Origin: Bombyx mori
Lineage: Eukaryota > Arthropoda > Insecta > Lepidoptera > Bombycidae
NCBI RefSeq assembly: GCF_030269925.1
Contig: NC_085131.1
Coordinates: 3,858,001 to 3,922,000, forward strand
Direction: 5' to 3'
DNA length: 64,000 bases
The first letter of the stretch is position 1. The number at the start of each line of letters is the position of its first letter. Below the pieces are notes generated by a model. The model made no database searches. It saw only the letters and a program-made list of their open reading frames with translations, and was not told the origin of the DNA. Positions 34,839 through 45,390 of this stretch are shown piece after piece. The position numbers and the translations under genes were made by a program.

Positions 34839-35023
34839 TTTATTTCTTCTTCTTCTGTTTGATTTTGGCTCGCGCGGCTTGCGCATTTGCCACAAAGCAA
34901 AATAAAAGCTTGGGAACTACGTAATAAAAAATAAAAATATTTTTTTTTTTTTTTTGAACGGATTCGCAAGGGAGAGATTAGGAAAGTTAGAGATATGAAG
35001 ATACATATATAAATAAGATTAAA

Positions 35024-36715
35024 TTAAATATGTACATCATTAGATAATATAAATAAAGACAATAAACTGTATACATTAGGAGAATTCATAGATAAAAGAC
35101 ACATAATGGAAGTAGGAAATGGAATACGTAATGAAATCAAATTTAAATAGAAAGAAGAGCAATCATTTAGAGAGCAAGAAAAGAAAATGTGATTAACGTC
35201 ACAAACTTCAGCACCGCAATCACAGGCTGGATTATCAACAATTTTGAATTTAAAAAGATGGGCTGGAGTGGAAACATGTCCCAATCGCATGCGAATGAGA
35301 CATGTTGTTACACGTTTAGCGAAATGAATTTTGAAAAACCACGGCTTTGAAGGTATTGTGGGTTGAATAGTACTATAAGATTTCCCTTTTGACTGGCTTG
35401 ATTCAGTCCAGCTACTCTGCCAACTAGAATGAAGGAAATCTTGAGACAAGTTCACCAAATCACATGTATAATTTTTAAAAGGGAAAACATCCCCACAAGT
35501 TATAGCTTCCTTAGCCAAGGTATCAGCTATTTCATTACCTTTAATTCCACAATGACTTGGAATCCAAGCAAAGCTGATCTTTAAATTGAGATTCATGCAC
35601 TGAAAAATTATATTTCTTATTTCTAGAATTACGGGATTCGAATTACGAGATTTAAATGGGAATCTCATTAAAGCCTGCAGAGCACTCTTAGAATCAGAAA
35701 AAACTATTGTTTGGTTCAATTTAGCTAGTAAAATGTATTCTACAGCTTTTAATAAACCCACACATTCACCCGTAAATACAGATGTTTCTTTAGGGAACTT
35801 CACTTTTTGAACAATCTTGTATTGGGGATGATATACACCGATACCAACACAACTGTTTTTTATTTTAGATGCATCGGTGAAAATAGAATGATATCCTTGC
35901 CAGTTTTCGTCCACAAGGGATTTGAATTCAGAATTAGATTGATGACGATTTGAACTAAGAAAATTTAAATTAACATTCGGATTCAAAATTAAAGTCATAA
36001 CTAAAACAAAATAGAGGAAGATAATTAGAACAGTGGGTAGGAGACTCTAATGATAAGAATTTTCTATAGCTTACTACAAGACGGGGAGGCTGCTTATGTT
36101 TCCAATATGGAGATGTGTTTATATGTTCACAAAGATAATTCAACTTTGATCTCAATGGGTGATTAGAAAATTGAAACGAACGGAATAGATATCTATCCGA
36201 TAAATATTGTCTGCGTAAATACAGAGGCGGGTCATTACATTCTACTTGTAAAGCATTTATGGGGCTTGACTTCATAGCACCGCATACAATTCTTAAAGAT
36301 TTTGACTGCATTAAATCAAGTTTTTTAAAGGCAGAAATATTGCCAGGCTCTAAAATAAAAGTACCGTAATCAAGAACACTCCTAATCAATGCATTGTAAA
36401 GTAGCTTTAGACAAAATGGGTGAGCACCCCACCAAACGCCCGAAAGACAACGCAAAATATTCAAGCTGCGTTCACATTTCGAAACTACGTAATTACAATG
36501 AGGAATGCCTGTGAGTTTTGAGTCCAAAACAACACCAAGAAATTTTACTTCTTTTTTTACAGGGATTTTAAGGTTCTCATAAAAAACATTAGGTTCTGCT
36601 GGACGTCGCATTCGACTAAAAAGAACAACACTACTTTTGGACGCAGACAAATCCAAACCATTACTATCCAGCCATTTTTTTAAAAGGCACAAATTAGATG
36701 TTATAGCTACACTAG
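35024..36715 (-). pseudogene. LINE ORF2, 3' part: RT thumb and RNase H, with one frameshift
   Basis: This continues ORF2 after the hAT element: NLCLLKKWLDSNGLDLSASK and VKFLGVVLDSKL are the RT palm end and thumb. The frame ends at a stop at 35970. A second frame open from at least 35998 carries the RNase H domain: IFTDASK, GECVGLLKAVEYI, FSDSKSALQAL and IPSHCGIKGNEIADTLAKEA supply the acidic active-site residues. A cysteine-rich tail (CDCGAEVCDVNHIFFSC) follows. The change of frame equals one base and most likely reflects a single indel in this copy. Together with the hAT insertion this makes the copy non-autonomous. Confidence 0.85.
36708..36715 (+). repeat. Left 8-bp target-site duplication of the hAT element
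   Basis: TACACTAG is identical to the copy at 39818-39825 and belongs to the LINE ORF2 sequence. Confidence 0.9.
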
Positions 36716-39700
36716 TAGCGATGGGTAACTCGTCTATTTTAAATGAGGATGAGGGAGCACCTCATTTCACCTCGTGAGGTACTCATGAGGTACCCCTCAT
36801 TTGAGGTGAGTTAGCGCTTGCTCGATACGTCACCATTACGTCCCGGCCCGGCGCGACGCGGCGACGGCGCGGGCGATGAGTTGGTTGAGTTGAGGCCGAA
36901 CGAGTGAGGGAGTCGAGCAAGTGTTGCGCGCGCATTATACTCGAGTCGCGCTTCGTGTTACCGAATGCTACCGAATGCCGTCGCCGAGCGTGGCTTCGTT
37001 CGGGTTCTGCCGAAATGCAATTATTGCTCTCCCTCACACGTATAGTTTTCTTTCGCTCAGAATTTAAAATGAAAGAAATTAATGACACACTATTACCATT
37101 TTTAAGTGTGAGTAAATAAAGCTTATTATCCAAGGGATTATCAATCATAGGGAAATAAAAATATTTTATTTTAAAATTCTTTTTTAGTTTATAGTTTACC
37201 TCTGACCTTCGAAGTGCATTGTTGTATCAATCTTTAACTTGTTACGTTGTTACTTGTTACTTGTTAATTACGTAAAGTCCGAAAAATACTTACAATATTC
37301 TGATTGTTTTGTTTATGTTGGTGGTGGACTATTATTGCTAGCAGGTAGCAGTGTGGTTAACGGTGGTGGTGGTGATTTATTATAAAGCTATTTGTACCTA
37401 TTTGATTTTTGCTTGACTGAAAGTTTTTGGCGGTATTATGGCTCCAACAGCAAAAAAATCTAAAACCTGGGAGTTTTTTACGGAATTAGGAGAACACAAG
37501 GCTAAATGTACAATTTGCTCGAAAATTTTGTCACATAAAGGCGCAGGCCCTTATAATTTAACACGACATTTAAAATCATTCCATCCCCTTGTACTAACTG
37601 GTATTCAAGAAGATCGTATGGCTTTATTGAATTCAAATGCTAATATTAACGCCACAGATAGTGTTGCTATTCCTCTTGCACCTGCATTTCAACTTGTGTC
37701 TACGTCTCAAGGTGAGTCGTCTACAGCCTGCTCGAATGAATCTACACAATTAGTACCAGCAGCTGCCGTTCCGATTCGTCGTCCTCAAGTTCATGCCAAT
37801 AAAATTAATGAATATTTTTCAAAACCGTTGTCATTAAAAAAAACTGAAATAGTGAATAAGATGCTCCTTGAAATGATTGTTAAAAATTATTTGCCTTTTA
37901 CAATCGTTGAAAGTGATTCATTTAGAACATTTATACAAGAGTTGTCTCCTTCATATATGCCTCCATCACGAAAGACATTATCAAATGCCCTATTATTAAA
38001 ATATTATAACATTGTTAGAGAAAACGTGGCAAAAGTACTAAGAGAAGCGGAATACATAGCCCTAACTACGGATGCCTGGACTTCTTCATCTCACCAGCAA
38101 TATGTTTCCGTCACAGCTCATTTTATTATAAATACTAACATTAATTCAGTTATGCTTGAATGCATCCCAGATGCACAGCGTCATACCGCACAAAATCTAG
38201 CTCAATTAATAAAAAAAGTATGCACAGACTGGGGTGTCGATGAAAAAATAGTGTCAGTTACTACCGACAATGCCAATAACATTCAAGCTGCCATTGCGTT
38301 ACTCAAATGGAAGCAAGTGCCGTGTTTTGCACACACGTTGAACTTAATTGTCCAAGGGGGGTTAATAGAGATAAAAGACACTCAAATGAAGGTTAAGGCA
38401 ATTGTAGAAATTTTTCGAAGAAGCGTTCTGGCAAGTGAGCGACTTACAGCCACACAGAGGCAGCTGGGAGAAAAAAACCTAAAAGTGAAACAAGATGTCA
38501 TCACTCGGTGGAACTCGATATATGACATGTTTGAGAGGATTTTAGAAATAAAAAAAAGTATTATCTCCACTATTGCCACTGATTATCCCAGCACGCCTAA
38601 TTTGACCCCCGGTGACTTGCAGATTTTGATTAAAAGCTGCGAACTGTTAAAGCATTTTAAATCAGTCACAGAAATAATGAGTGGAGAAAAGCACGTTACG
38701 GTTTCTCAGATAATAGTCTTAGCAAATTTATTAAAAAAAAAATGTGAGGTTTTTATCCAAGAGTCGGACAATATTCCTCAAAGCGTAAGGAATATGGCAA
38801 TGCGGTTCCTGACAGATTTAACCACGCGATTTAGGAACGTGGAAGACAATAAATTACTTGCTGTATCTACTCTACTCGATCCTAGATTTAAGACGTACGG
38901 GTTCCCCGACGATAAAACACCTAGTGTTGACAACGCAAAAAAATATCTTTCAAATATAGCAGCTAAAACGACTACTACCACAAATTTAGAACTTACAGAA
39001 AATATAATACAAAACGTAACTCCAGAAACTCCAGAAAAACCTAGCATTTGGGACGATTTCGATTTAAAAGTTGTAGATGCAGTAAAAAAACAGAACCCGA
39101 CCGCAGCCGCTATAGTTGAAGTCGACAAGTATTTTGATGAGCCTCTTGTCAGCAGAAGAACCACTGATCCCATATTATGGTGGTACATGAAACGGCATAC
39201 GTATCCGCGACTATACGATGTCGTGAAGAAACATTTCTGTATCCCCGCTACGTCAACTCCTTCTGAAAGAATTTTTTCAAAAGCAGGGCATGTTGTCACT
39301 GATAGACGTAACCGTTTGGACGGTCAAAAGGTCCGCATGATTTTATTTTTAAATGCAAACATGTGATTTTTTCCTTCGTCTTAATTTTTTTTATTAATTT
39401 ATATATATACACTTTTTCTCAATATAAGCACTCAATATTTTTTTATGCTTTGTTTTATTTAAGATCTCTGTGACTTTTATTTTAGCACCCCTAATATTCC
39501 TTCTATAACTATATAATTAAATTCAAACAAACAAAACATACAAACAGTTAAAAAAATTAAACAAAAATAAACATGTTTGTAATTTCGTTTGATCTGAGAC
39601 TTCCCGCCTCAGTTCAGCTCAACTTGGCTCAACTCCCTCGTTTCCATTCATCTGATTCACGTTCACAGATAATAACCTCGCCGAACATTTTTCTCACTCA

Positions 39701-39817
39701 CTCACTAGCGTGAAGAGGTTCGTGAGGCGGTTCAATATTGAAATTCGAGTAACTCTTTCAATTTACTGTCACGAGTACCTCAAATGAGGCAACTCATGAG
39801 TGAGGTACCCAACTCTA
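36716..39817 (+). mobile_element. Complete hAT-family DNA transposon nested in the LINE
   Basis: The element is 3102 bp. Its ends form an imperfect inverted repeat: TAGCGATGGGTAACTC on the left and TAGAGTTGGGTACCTC read inward from the right, 13 of 16 bases matching. It is flanked by a perfect 8-bp duplication, TACACTAG, at 36708-36715 and 39818-39825, the hallmark length for hAT. Subterminal regions carry repeated motifs of the type CTCAT-TGAGGT in both orientations, likely transposase binding sites. One intact transposase gene lies inside. A GC-rich patch at about 36840-36900 precedes the gene. Confidence 0.95.
37438..39366 (+). CDS. hAT transposase with BED zinc finger, intact
   Basis: A 642-residue transposase with no stop or frameshift. 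The N-terminal BED finger spans about residues 11-50, with Cys24, Cys27, His44 and His49 as ligands. The RNase H-like catalytic core shows Asp212 in LTTDAWTSS and Asp277 in VTTDNANN. The CFAHTLNLIVQ block matches the hAT core. The catalytic Glu is probably Glu610 in STPSERIFSKAG. The C-terminal dimerisation region is complete (LWWYMKRHTYPRLYDVVKKHF to DRRNRLDGQKVRMILFLN). It most resembles ZBED-like and Ac-like transposases. Since the ends and duplications are also intact, the copy could be functional, but this cannot be shown from sequence alone. A domesticated host gene is less likely because it sits inside a complete element. Confidence 0.93.
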   Translation: MAPTAKKSKTWEFFTELGEHKAKCTICSKILSHKGAGPYNLTRHLKSFHPLVLTGIQEDRMALLNSNANINATDSVAIPLAPAFQLVSTSQGESSTACSNESTQLVPAAAVPIRRPQVHANKINEYFSKPLSLKKTEIVNKMLLEMIVKNYLPFTIVESDSFRTFIQELSPSYMPPSRKTLSNALLLKYYNIVRENVAKVLREAEYIALTTDAWTSSSHQQYVSVTAHFIINTNINSVMLECIPDAQRHTAQNLAQLIKKVCTDWGVDEKIVSVTTDNANNIQAAIALLKWKQVPCFAHTLNLIVQGGLIEIKDTQMKVKAIVEIFRRSVLASERLTATQRQLGEKNLKVKQDVITRWNSIYDMFERILEIKKSIISTIATDYPSTPNLTPGDLQILIKSCELLKHFKSVTEIMSGEKHVTVSQIIVLANLLKKKCEVFIQESDNIPQSVRNMAMRFLTDLTTRFRNVEDNKLLAVSTLLDPRFKTYGFPDDKTPSVDNAKKYLSNIAAKTTTTTNLELTENIIQNVTPETPEKPSIWDDFDLKVVDAVKKQNPTAAAIVEVDKYFDEPLVSRRTTDPILWWYMKRHTYPRLYDVVKKHFCIPATSTPSERIFSKAGHVVTDRRNRLDGQKVRMILFLNANM

Positions 39818-39825
39818 TACACTAG
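39818..39825 (+). repeat. Right 8-bp target-site duplication of the hAT element
   Basis: This is the second copy of TACACTAG directly after the right hAT end. Identity of both copies suggests little decay since insertion. Confidence 0.9.
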
Positions 39826-41791
39826 CTTCTTGTACTGACTGACTGGCATTATATAAAAGTAAATCATCAGCATATTGCAAAACACTTATACTACCATTAA
39901 AAGAAGATTCCAAGTCATGGGTATAAATATTGTAGAGAATAGGACTCAATACTGAGCCTTGAGGAAGGCCCTTAGTCAAGACCCTAGAAACTACAGAGTT
40001 ATCATCGACCGTTAAAGATAAAGATCTATCAAGGAGTAAATTAATGATAATATTAATAAGTAACGGAGGTGTTTTAATGGTAAGCAACTTATGTTTAAGT
40101 ACAGAAATTACAACATTGTCATATGCTGACTGTATATCTAAAAAAGCAGAAAGTATTGATTTATTTTCGCTAAAAGCAAGTCTAATATCCGTAGTAAATA
40201 TACTGATACCATCAAGCGCACTCTTCCCTCGCCTAAAGCCATATTGACTTTCAGCCAATAAGCAATTACTTTCGACAAAAAATTCAAGTCGATTTTTTAC
40301 TAAATGTTCAATTATTTTCAATAAAACTGATGAAAGAGCAATTGGGCGATAGGATAGTGCGTTATCAGACGGTTTATTCGATTTTAAAATTGGAATAATT
40401 ATTTGTTCTTTCCAAAACATTGGAACAGAACCAGAAACCATAATATGATTAATAATGTCTAAAAAATAAGTTTTCGCATTATCAGTCAAATTTGAGAGAA
40501 AAGAATAAGGAATACCGTCCGGCCCCGGAGCTGAGTCCCGAACAACCGAGAGAACACACTGCAGCTCGTTGAAGGAGAAAAGAGAATTCAATTCTGAGTA
40601 ATCTGATATTGGAAGAGGAATGTTGTGAAATTGTACTGAAGGAGGAGATAACTTACTTAAAAACTCATTTGCTATAGTGTAAGGAAGTACAGTAGATTTA
40701 GATTCTTTGTAAAGCGATCTAAACCTATGGATTTTCTGCCAAACAGCACTAGGCTGGATATCAGGCGAAATTTCAGAACAAAACTTTCTCCAGCTGTCAA
40801 ACTTTTTTTTCTTAAAAAGTTTACGGGTCTCAGTGATAGATTTTGAGAGTAAATCGAAATTTTCAGAACTAGTATATGCTAAATAATTCATTTCAGCTTC
40901 CTTTCTACTTTTAATGGCCTCAGAACATTCATTGTCCCACCAAGGTGGGGAGGGGATTTTACCCTTAGAGACCCTCTTAACTGGAAATGATTCATCCGCT
41001 GCTTCAATCAATATTTTAGTGAAGCTGTCAGCCGAACAGTAATCAGACTGCACCTGATTAATTTTCATATCTACATTTTGTTTAAATACATCCCAGTCGT
41101 TGTTTCTGATACTATATTTCATTCGAGGTTTTTGAGTATTCGTATTAATATTTTTAAAAGGCAAATTTATTATAATAGGGTAATGATCACTACCAAGCGT
41201 CGACGAGAAGGTAGACCAGTTAAGAGAGGAAGCTAAATTAGCCGAACAAATAGACAGATCTAGAACATTTGAACTCGCTCTAGAACGTGTGGTGGGAGAT
41301 CCAGAATTCAAAACACATAAATTATGGTAATCAATAATTTCCAGTAATTCACTGCCATAGTAATTATTAGATGGGCTGCCCCAAGACATGTGACTGCAGT
41401 TGAAGTCACCCATTAGGAGGAAAGGTTGAGGTAGATGAGAGAGAATAGAAGAAACTTCATGAAGAGTAGCTAAGGAAGGGTGAGGGATGTATATAGAAGC
41501 ATAACAGATATTATTAACTTTAACTGCAGTAATAGAAAAAGAATCACTATGTAAAGGGATAGAAATTATTGAAAAAGGAAGATGAGACTTAATGAGTATG
41601 CCAACACCAGCATACCCATCTGACCTGTCTTCTCTTACAATAGAGAAGCCAGGAATTTTAAATGGAAAACCTGGCTTAAGCCAGGTTTCTTGAAGACAAA
41701 CAATGATGGGATCTAATTTATTTATCAAATAAATTAGATCAGGTTTTTTGCTGACAACGCTGCGGCAATTCCAATGAACCACCTTGGCCAT
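39818..41791 (-). pseudogene. LINE ORF2, 5' part: endonuclease and reverse transcriptase, cut off by hAT
   Basis: The apurinic-like endonuclease domain starts at once with VVHWNCRS and carries QETW, LMGDFNCSHMSWGS and GSDHYPI, the usual metal-binding Asn, Glu, Asp and His sites. The reverse transcriptase follows, with APGPDGIPYSFL, YRPIALSSVLLKIIE, LPQGSVLSPILYNIY and the catalytic YADDLLLY box. Translation stops at the hAT boundary because the first three bases of the hAT inverted repeat read TAG in this frame. The reading frame resumes without loss on the far side of hAT at 36715 when one copy of the 8-bp duplication is ignored. Confidence 0.9.
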
Positions 41792-43277
41792 GGTTGTTAA
41801 TAATACTATTTAGAATATCAAAAATAGGGGCAACGTTGGACGGTGAAGAAGACGAAGAAGATGTAAAATTGTTAAACTGTGATAGTAATTTTATCAGTAA
41901 AGTAATAATATCTGCTATAGATTGAGTATTCTTTTCGGGATCCAAAGCACATCCATTAGAGGGCTCTGGTGGATTGTAATCTCTTATTAAGGATTCATGT
42001 GACTTTCTATCGTATCCTTTTGTGACTCTATTAGAAGGAGATTTTGGCTTTATGAAGACAGTTTTTTTATATGATGTTGGTAGTGACGATTGATTGGGAA
42101 GGTTGTAAGAAGAATCAATCAGATTCTTTTTCAAAGTAGAAGGAGACGATACTACAGAAGAATAAGATCGATTGATAGGTGGATGTAATTTTGCAGATTC
42201 AGCATATGAAATCGAACTTTTGGCCATGGATTCTTTAATAGAGCGTTGTCTTGCATGTTCGGGGCAGCTCTTACTTATAGCTGTATGTGAGATTGATGAA
42301 CAGTGTAAGCACTGAATCAAATCATCATCAACAGTACATGAATCTCCAGAGTGTTCCTGTCCACACTTAAAGCAGCGTGGCTTAGATCTACACTGGCTCT
42401 TAATATGACCATACCGGCAACAATTGTAACATTGTATGGTTGGGTAAATATATAAATCTACAGGCAATGCTGTATAGCACATATATATTCTAGTTGGTAA
42501 AATTTGTCCATCAAATGTAATGACCACCGTCTCTGTATCATTAAACACGGTATTACCATCTATAGTTTTTTTAACTTTTAATCTTCTAGTTTTTAAAATT
42601 CTACCACACCCTATTGGAACAGAAACATTTTCGATAATTTGCTCTGGGCTTAAATCAATAGGAATCCCTCTTACAATTCCCATTCGAGTGATGTTAAAAG
42701 TAGGTATAAGAGCTTTATATTTGTTAGCTGGTAATATAGAATTTTGGATAAAATTGTTGGCATCTGAATGGTTATTAAAAGCTAGAGAAAGCCTGTTTCT
42801 GCCAATTTTTTTTAAACTACCGTTGACTATATTTTGGAAGCTATTGTGTTTTAAAAATCTACCAAAAATGACAGGATGTAAACTTACATTGTCATTTGGA
42901 GAACTTATGATCTTACTAATGTGGACAACAAAGGGAGCTGCGTCAGAAGGTAAGTATAAACGATTAACATTATCTGAATTAGGTGTAACTGCGGCGTTGG
43001 AGTCAGATACAGTATGTGAAGATGGGGAAGAAGGAATATTATGTGGAACCGACTCAGTAACATTAGATTCACAAGAACAATCTGTGCCATGATCTAAATT
43101 TTTGTTGTTCCTCTTCCTTTTTTTATTGCAGTGTCTGCAAGTCTTAGGCGTATTTCTTTTACGTCTCAAAATCGACGTGCTATTTGACCCATCAGTATCC
43201 ATACTGGAGTCATATGAAATAGTTACATGATGTGCGACCGCAGGGGGAGAACCCCCCGGGTCTTCAGGTTCATTCAT
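41739..43277 (-). CDS. LINE ORF1, nucleic-acid-binding protein with three zinc knuckles
   Basis: This 512-residue open frame encodes the ORF1 protein that packages retrotransposon RNA. The N-terminal third is polar and basic (RRKRNTPKTCRHCNKKRKR). The middle is an RRM-like or esterase-free region typical of I-group ORF1. Three zinc knuckles follow: CYNCCRYGHIKSQC, CFKCGQEHSGDSC and CLHCSSISHTAISKSC. The C-terminal third is rich in Ser and Pro. It has no internal stops. Its last 53 bases overlap the start of ORF2 in another frame, so ORF2 may be translated by reinitiation or frameshifting. Confidence 0.85.
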   Translation of the reverse strand: MNEPEDPGGSPPAVAHHVTISYDSSMDTDGSNSTSILRRKRNTPKTCRHCNKKRKRNNKNLDHGTDCSCESNVTESVPHNIPSSPSSHTVSDSNAAVTPNSDNVNRLYLPSDAAPFVVHISKIISSPNDNVSLHPVIFGRFLKHNSFQNIVNGSLKKIGRNRLSLAFNNHSDANNFIQNSILPANKYKALIPTFNITRMGIVRGIPIDLSPEQIIENVSVPIGCGRILKTRRLKVKKTIDGNTVFNDTETVVITFDGQILPTRIYMCYTALPVDLYIYPTIQCYNCCRYGHIKSQCRSKPRCFKCGQEHSGDSCTVDDDLIQCLHCSSISHTAISKSCPEHARQRSIKESMAKSSISYAESAKLHPPINRSYSSVVSSPSTLKKNLIDSSYNLPNQSSLPTSYKKTVFIKPKSPSNRVTKGYDRKSHESLIRDYNPPEPSNGCALDPEKNTQSIADIITLLIKLLSQFNNFTSSSSSSPSNVAPIFDILNSIINNHGQGGSLELPQRCQQKT

Positions 43278-43727
43278 GTACAGTAAAAGTAAAAAAAAAA
43301 AAAACTTACCCTATAAAAATATATATATAAACAAAAACTAAAATCTAAATATAAATAAAAGTATTTACAGCTTAAACAAACTTTCCTAATCTATTTACAC
43401 AAAAATTATCAAATTATATTAAAACAAGAAAAAAAGGACACCCGCCACGATCGAAGTTCCCTCGCAAAAAAAGCCATTTTATTTAATTTTAAACTATTAT
43501 TTTGGTGACGCAATAATTGACTTCCACACTAGCAAGTTAGCAATCTAATCAAACAAATTTGATAACAAAAAGGAAATTGTTCATCTGTTTTCAACAAGTT
43601 TTTATACCCATTCCCATTTGTCGTCTATTTTGACGTAGTATCTATTCATATTTAAGCTTATTAAACCTTTACCTTTGTTTTGCATTATCTATGATTCCAA
43701 TTTGTCTCTTATTTAGTTGACTTAAAG

Positions 43728-44173
43728 GTCTTAGTTACCAGGTCATAAAATCCTTTTAAAAAAATTCTTATTTAGTTCCGGACTTTTTGGCGGGAACGCG
43801 AGGAGTGAAGTTGTGTGATTTGTTTTATTTTGTCTATTTAGTGTTTCTTCGGGTTTAAATGTGTAATAATGGTGGTTAATTAACTGTTTACTATCTGTGA
43901 AAGTGCACAAATGTGGGAAAATGAAACAAAGCCGCTGGACGTAACTTCTCGGGATCCTCCAAAAAGTCCACTGAAAAAGTCTTAGTAAATGACCACCATT
44001 TTACTGAGATTATATTTTATCCCATATCATCTCATTTCATCCCAGTTGATTAATGTCTCAAATTAATCATCTTCATTTCATTTCATTCCATAATATCATT
44101 TTTCATAAAAATATGAATATAAATTAAAATAAGATGTGACTTAAAGGTCTCAGTTACCAGGTCATAAAATCCG
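43728..44173 (-). mobile_element. Family D element with duplicated end
   Basis: Minus-strand copy. The 34-base end block (GACTTAAAGGTC-TAGTTACC to AGGTCATAAAATCC) is present at both 43728-43762 and 44140-44173 in the same orientation. TTATTTAGTT follows each block and also precedes the first. Confidence 0.75.
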
Positions 44174-44639
44174 AAATCCCTTATTTAGTTCCCATGGCGC
44201 ATTTTATCCGATTCAATCCGTTAATTTTTTTGAGGCCCTCTTCTTGGTTTACTAGCTTTTTATTTCCGAAATAAGCTGTAACGAATGAAACGTGACTATA
44301 GTGTCAACAATGTAAATCAGATAAAAAATGATAAAAATCGACGTCTTAATTAAGACTACTTTGTTAATTGTTTAAATTTTTCGACGGCAGCTTTAAATTT
44401 ATACAACAAAAGTGCTGTTATGTACGCTGTTCATTCTGGTAAAAGCGTCAGAACGAGATAGACATTACTAGATTTATTCAACTTATTTAAATCAATAAAT
44501 TTAACAAAAAATGGAATCTTATTATTAGATTCTACATAAGGCTCAAAAGCTTCTGCAAATTTTAAATATACTACGGTGAATATTACTCAATTTCAACTTT
44601 ACTGCAAAGATAAAAAGAAGCTCTTTGATGTGCCAACAT

Positions 44640-44822
44640 TGTCGAAGCGGATCAACGGCGTGAATCGCAATTCCGATTCGATGGTAGATTCAGCGAAGCA
44701 CTGCTCTTGCTAGGGCTGATGCTCGCAAAGTCTCCTAGGCTAGGCCACGTGAACTCGCATACAAGTTCGGCGAAACTAACATAGCCGCTTGTGGTTACTA
44801 GCAATAGGTCACCAAAAAAAAA
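44640..44822 (+). repeat. Family C copy
   Basis: TTCCGATTCGATGGTAGATT, AAGCACTGCTCTTGCTAGGG and an ACCAAAAAAAAAA end match family C. Confidence 0.7.
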
Positions 44823-45109
44823 TTTAATGAGCAATCCGAAGGTGATGGGATTTTTACAATAATTCTTATACGGTCTAGTTTTTTTAAATAATTTTTACCA
44901 TTCAATGCATTAAACTTGGTTTACGGTCATAAACCTTTTGAGTTAAAAGTGATTTAAGTAGTTACTTACTTATAACCTCGATCTAGAAGATATATTCTCT
45001 CTAGAAAATATCTTCTCCTCATCACATGCCAAAGAGGGCTCAATGAAAGTGCTATCACAGGGATAGTGCCTATTTGCAAAGAAAAAACTATTCAGTGTGC
45101 GCACGCAAT

Positions 45110-45390
45110 TTGTACGATCTGTAATAGTATAATTATTTACTTCCTGGTGGTACTAACTGGTGCTAGGGCTGGAAGGGTCTTGTCGGTCCGCGCAGGTGTA
45201 TGCGGGCTCACCATGCCTATTTCTGCCGTGACGCAATTTGTTTCGGTTTGATGGGTGGTGCAGCCGTTGTATTGTAAAAAATGTAAAAACTCATATCCCA
45301 AGGTGGAAGGCGGCATTTACGTTGTTGAAGTCTATGAGCTTCTTTAAGCACTTAGCATTACGTGGGCCGTTAGCTCGTTCGTCCTTAAGC
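45110..45390 (+). repeat. Diverged SINE or family A copy upstream of SF3B2
   Basis: TAGTATAATTATTTACTTCC with TGGTGGTACTAACTGG, then GCCTATTTCTGCCGTGACGC and GTTTCGGTTTGATGGG. It has lost its tRNA-like head and is more diverged than other copies. Confidence 0.6.

Larger units (their letters stand above)
34940..43470 (-). mobile_element. I/Nimb-type non-LTR retrotransposon (LINE), interrupted by a hAT element
   Basis: Read on the minus strand, this element has a 5' region starting near 43470, ORF1 with zinc knuckles, ORF2 with endonuclease, reverse transcriptase and RNase H, and a poly(A) tail (plus-strand T run at 34941-34955). ORF1 and ORF2 overlap by 53 bases. A C-terminal RNase H and a CCHC ORF1 point to the I or Nimb group. 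Without the 3.1-kb hAT insertion the element is about 5.4 kb, near full length. I could not identify a clean target-site duplication, so the 5' boundary is approximate to some tens of bases. Confidence 0.85.

Noticed and set aside
38778..39299. 173-residue minus-strand frame
   Set aside because: Complete overlap with the conserved hAT transposase in the other strand; no family features.
37438..39366. Domesticated host BED/ZBED gene
   Set aside because: The gene lies inside paired inverted ends with a perfect 8-bp duplication, so it is a transposon gene rather than a fixed host gene.
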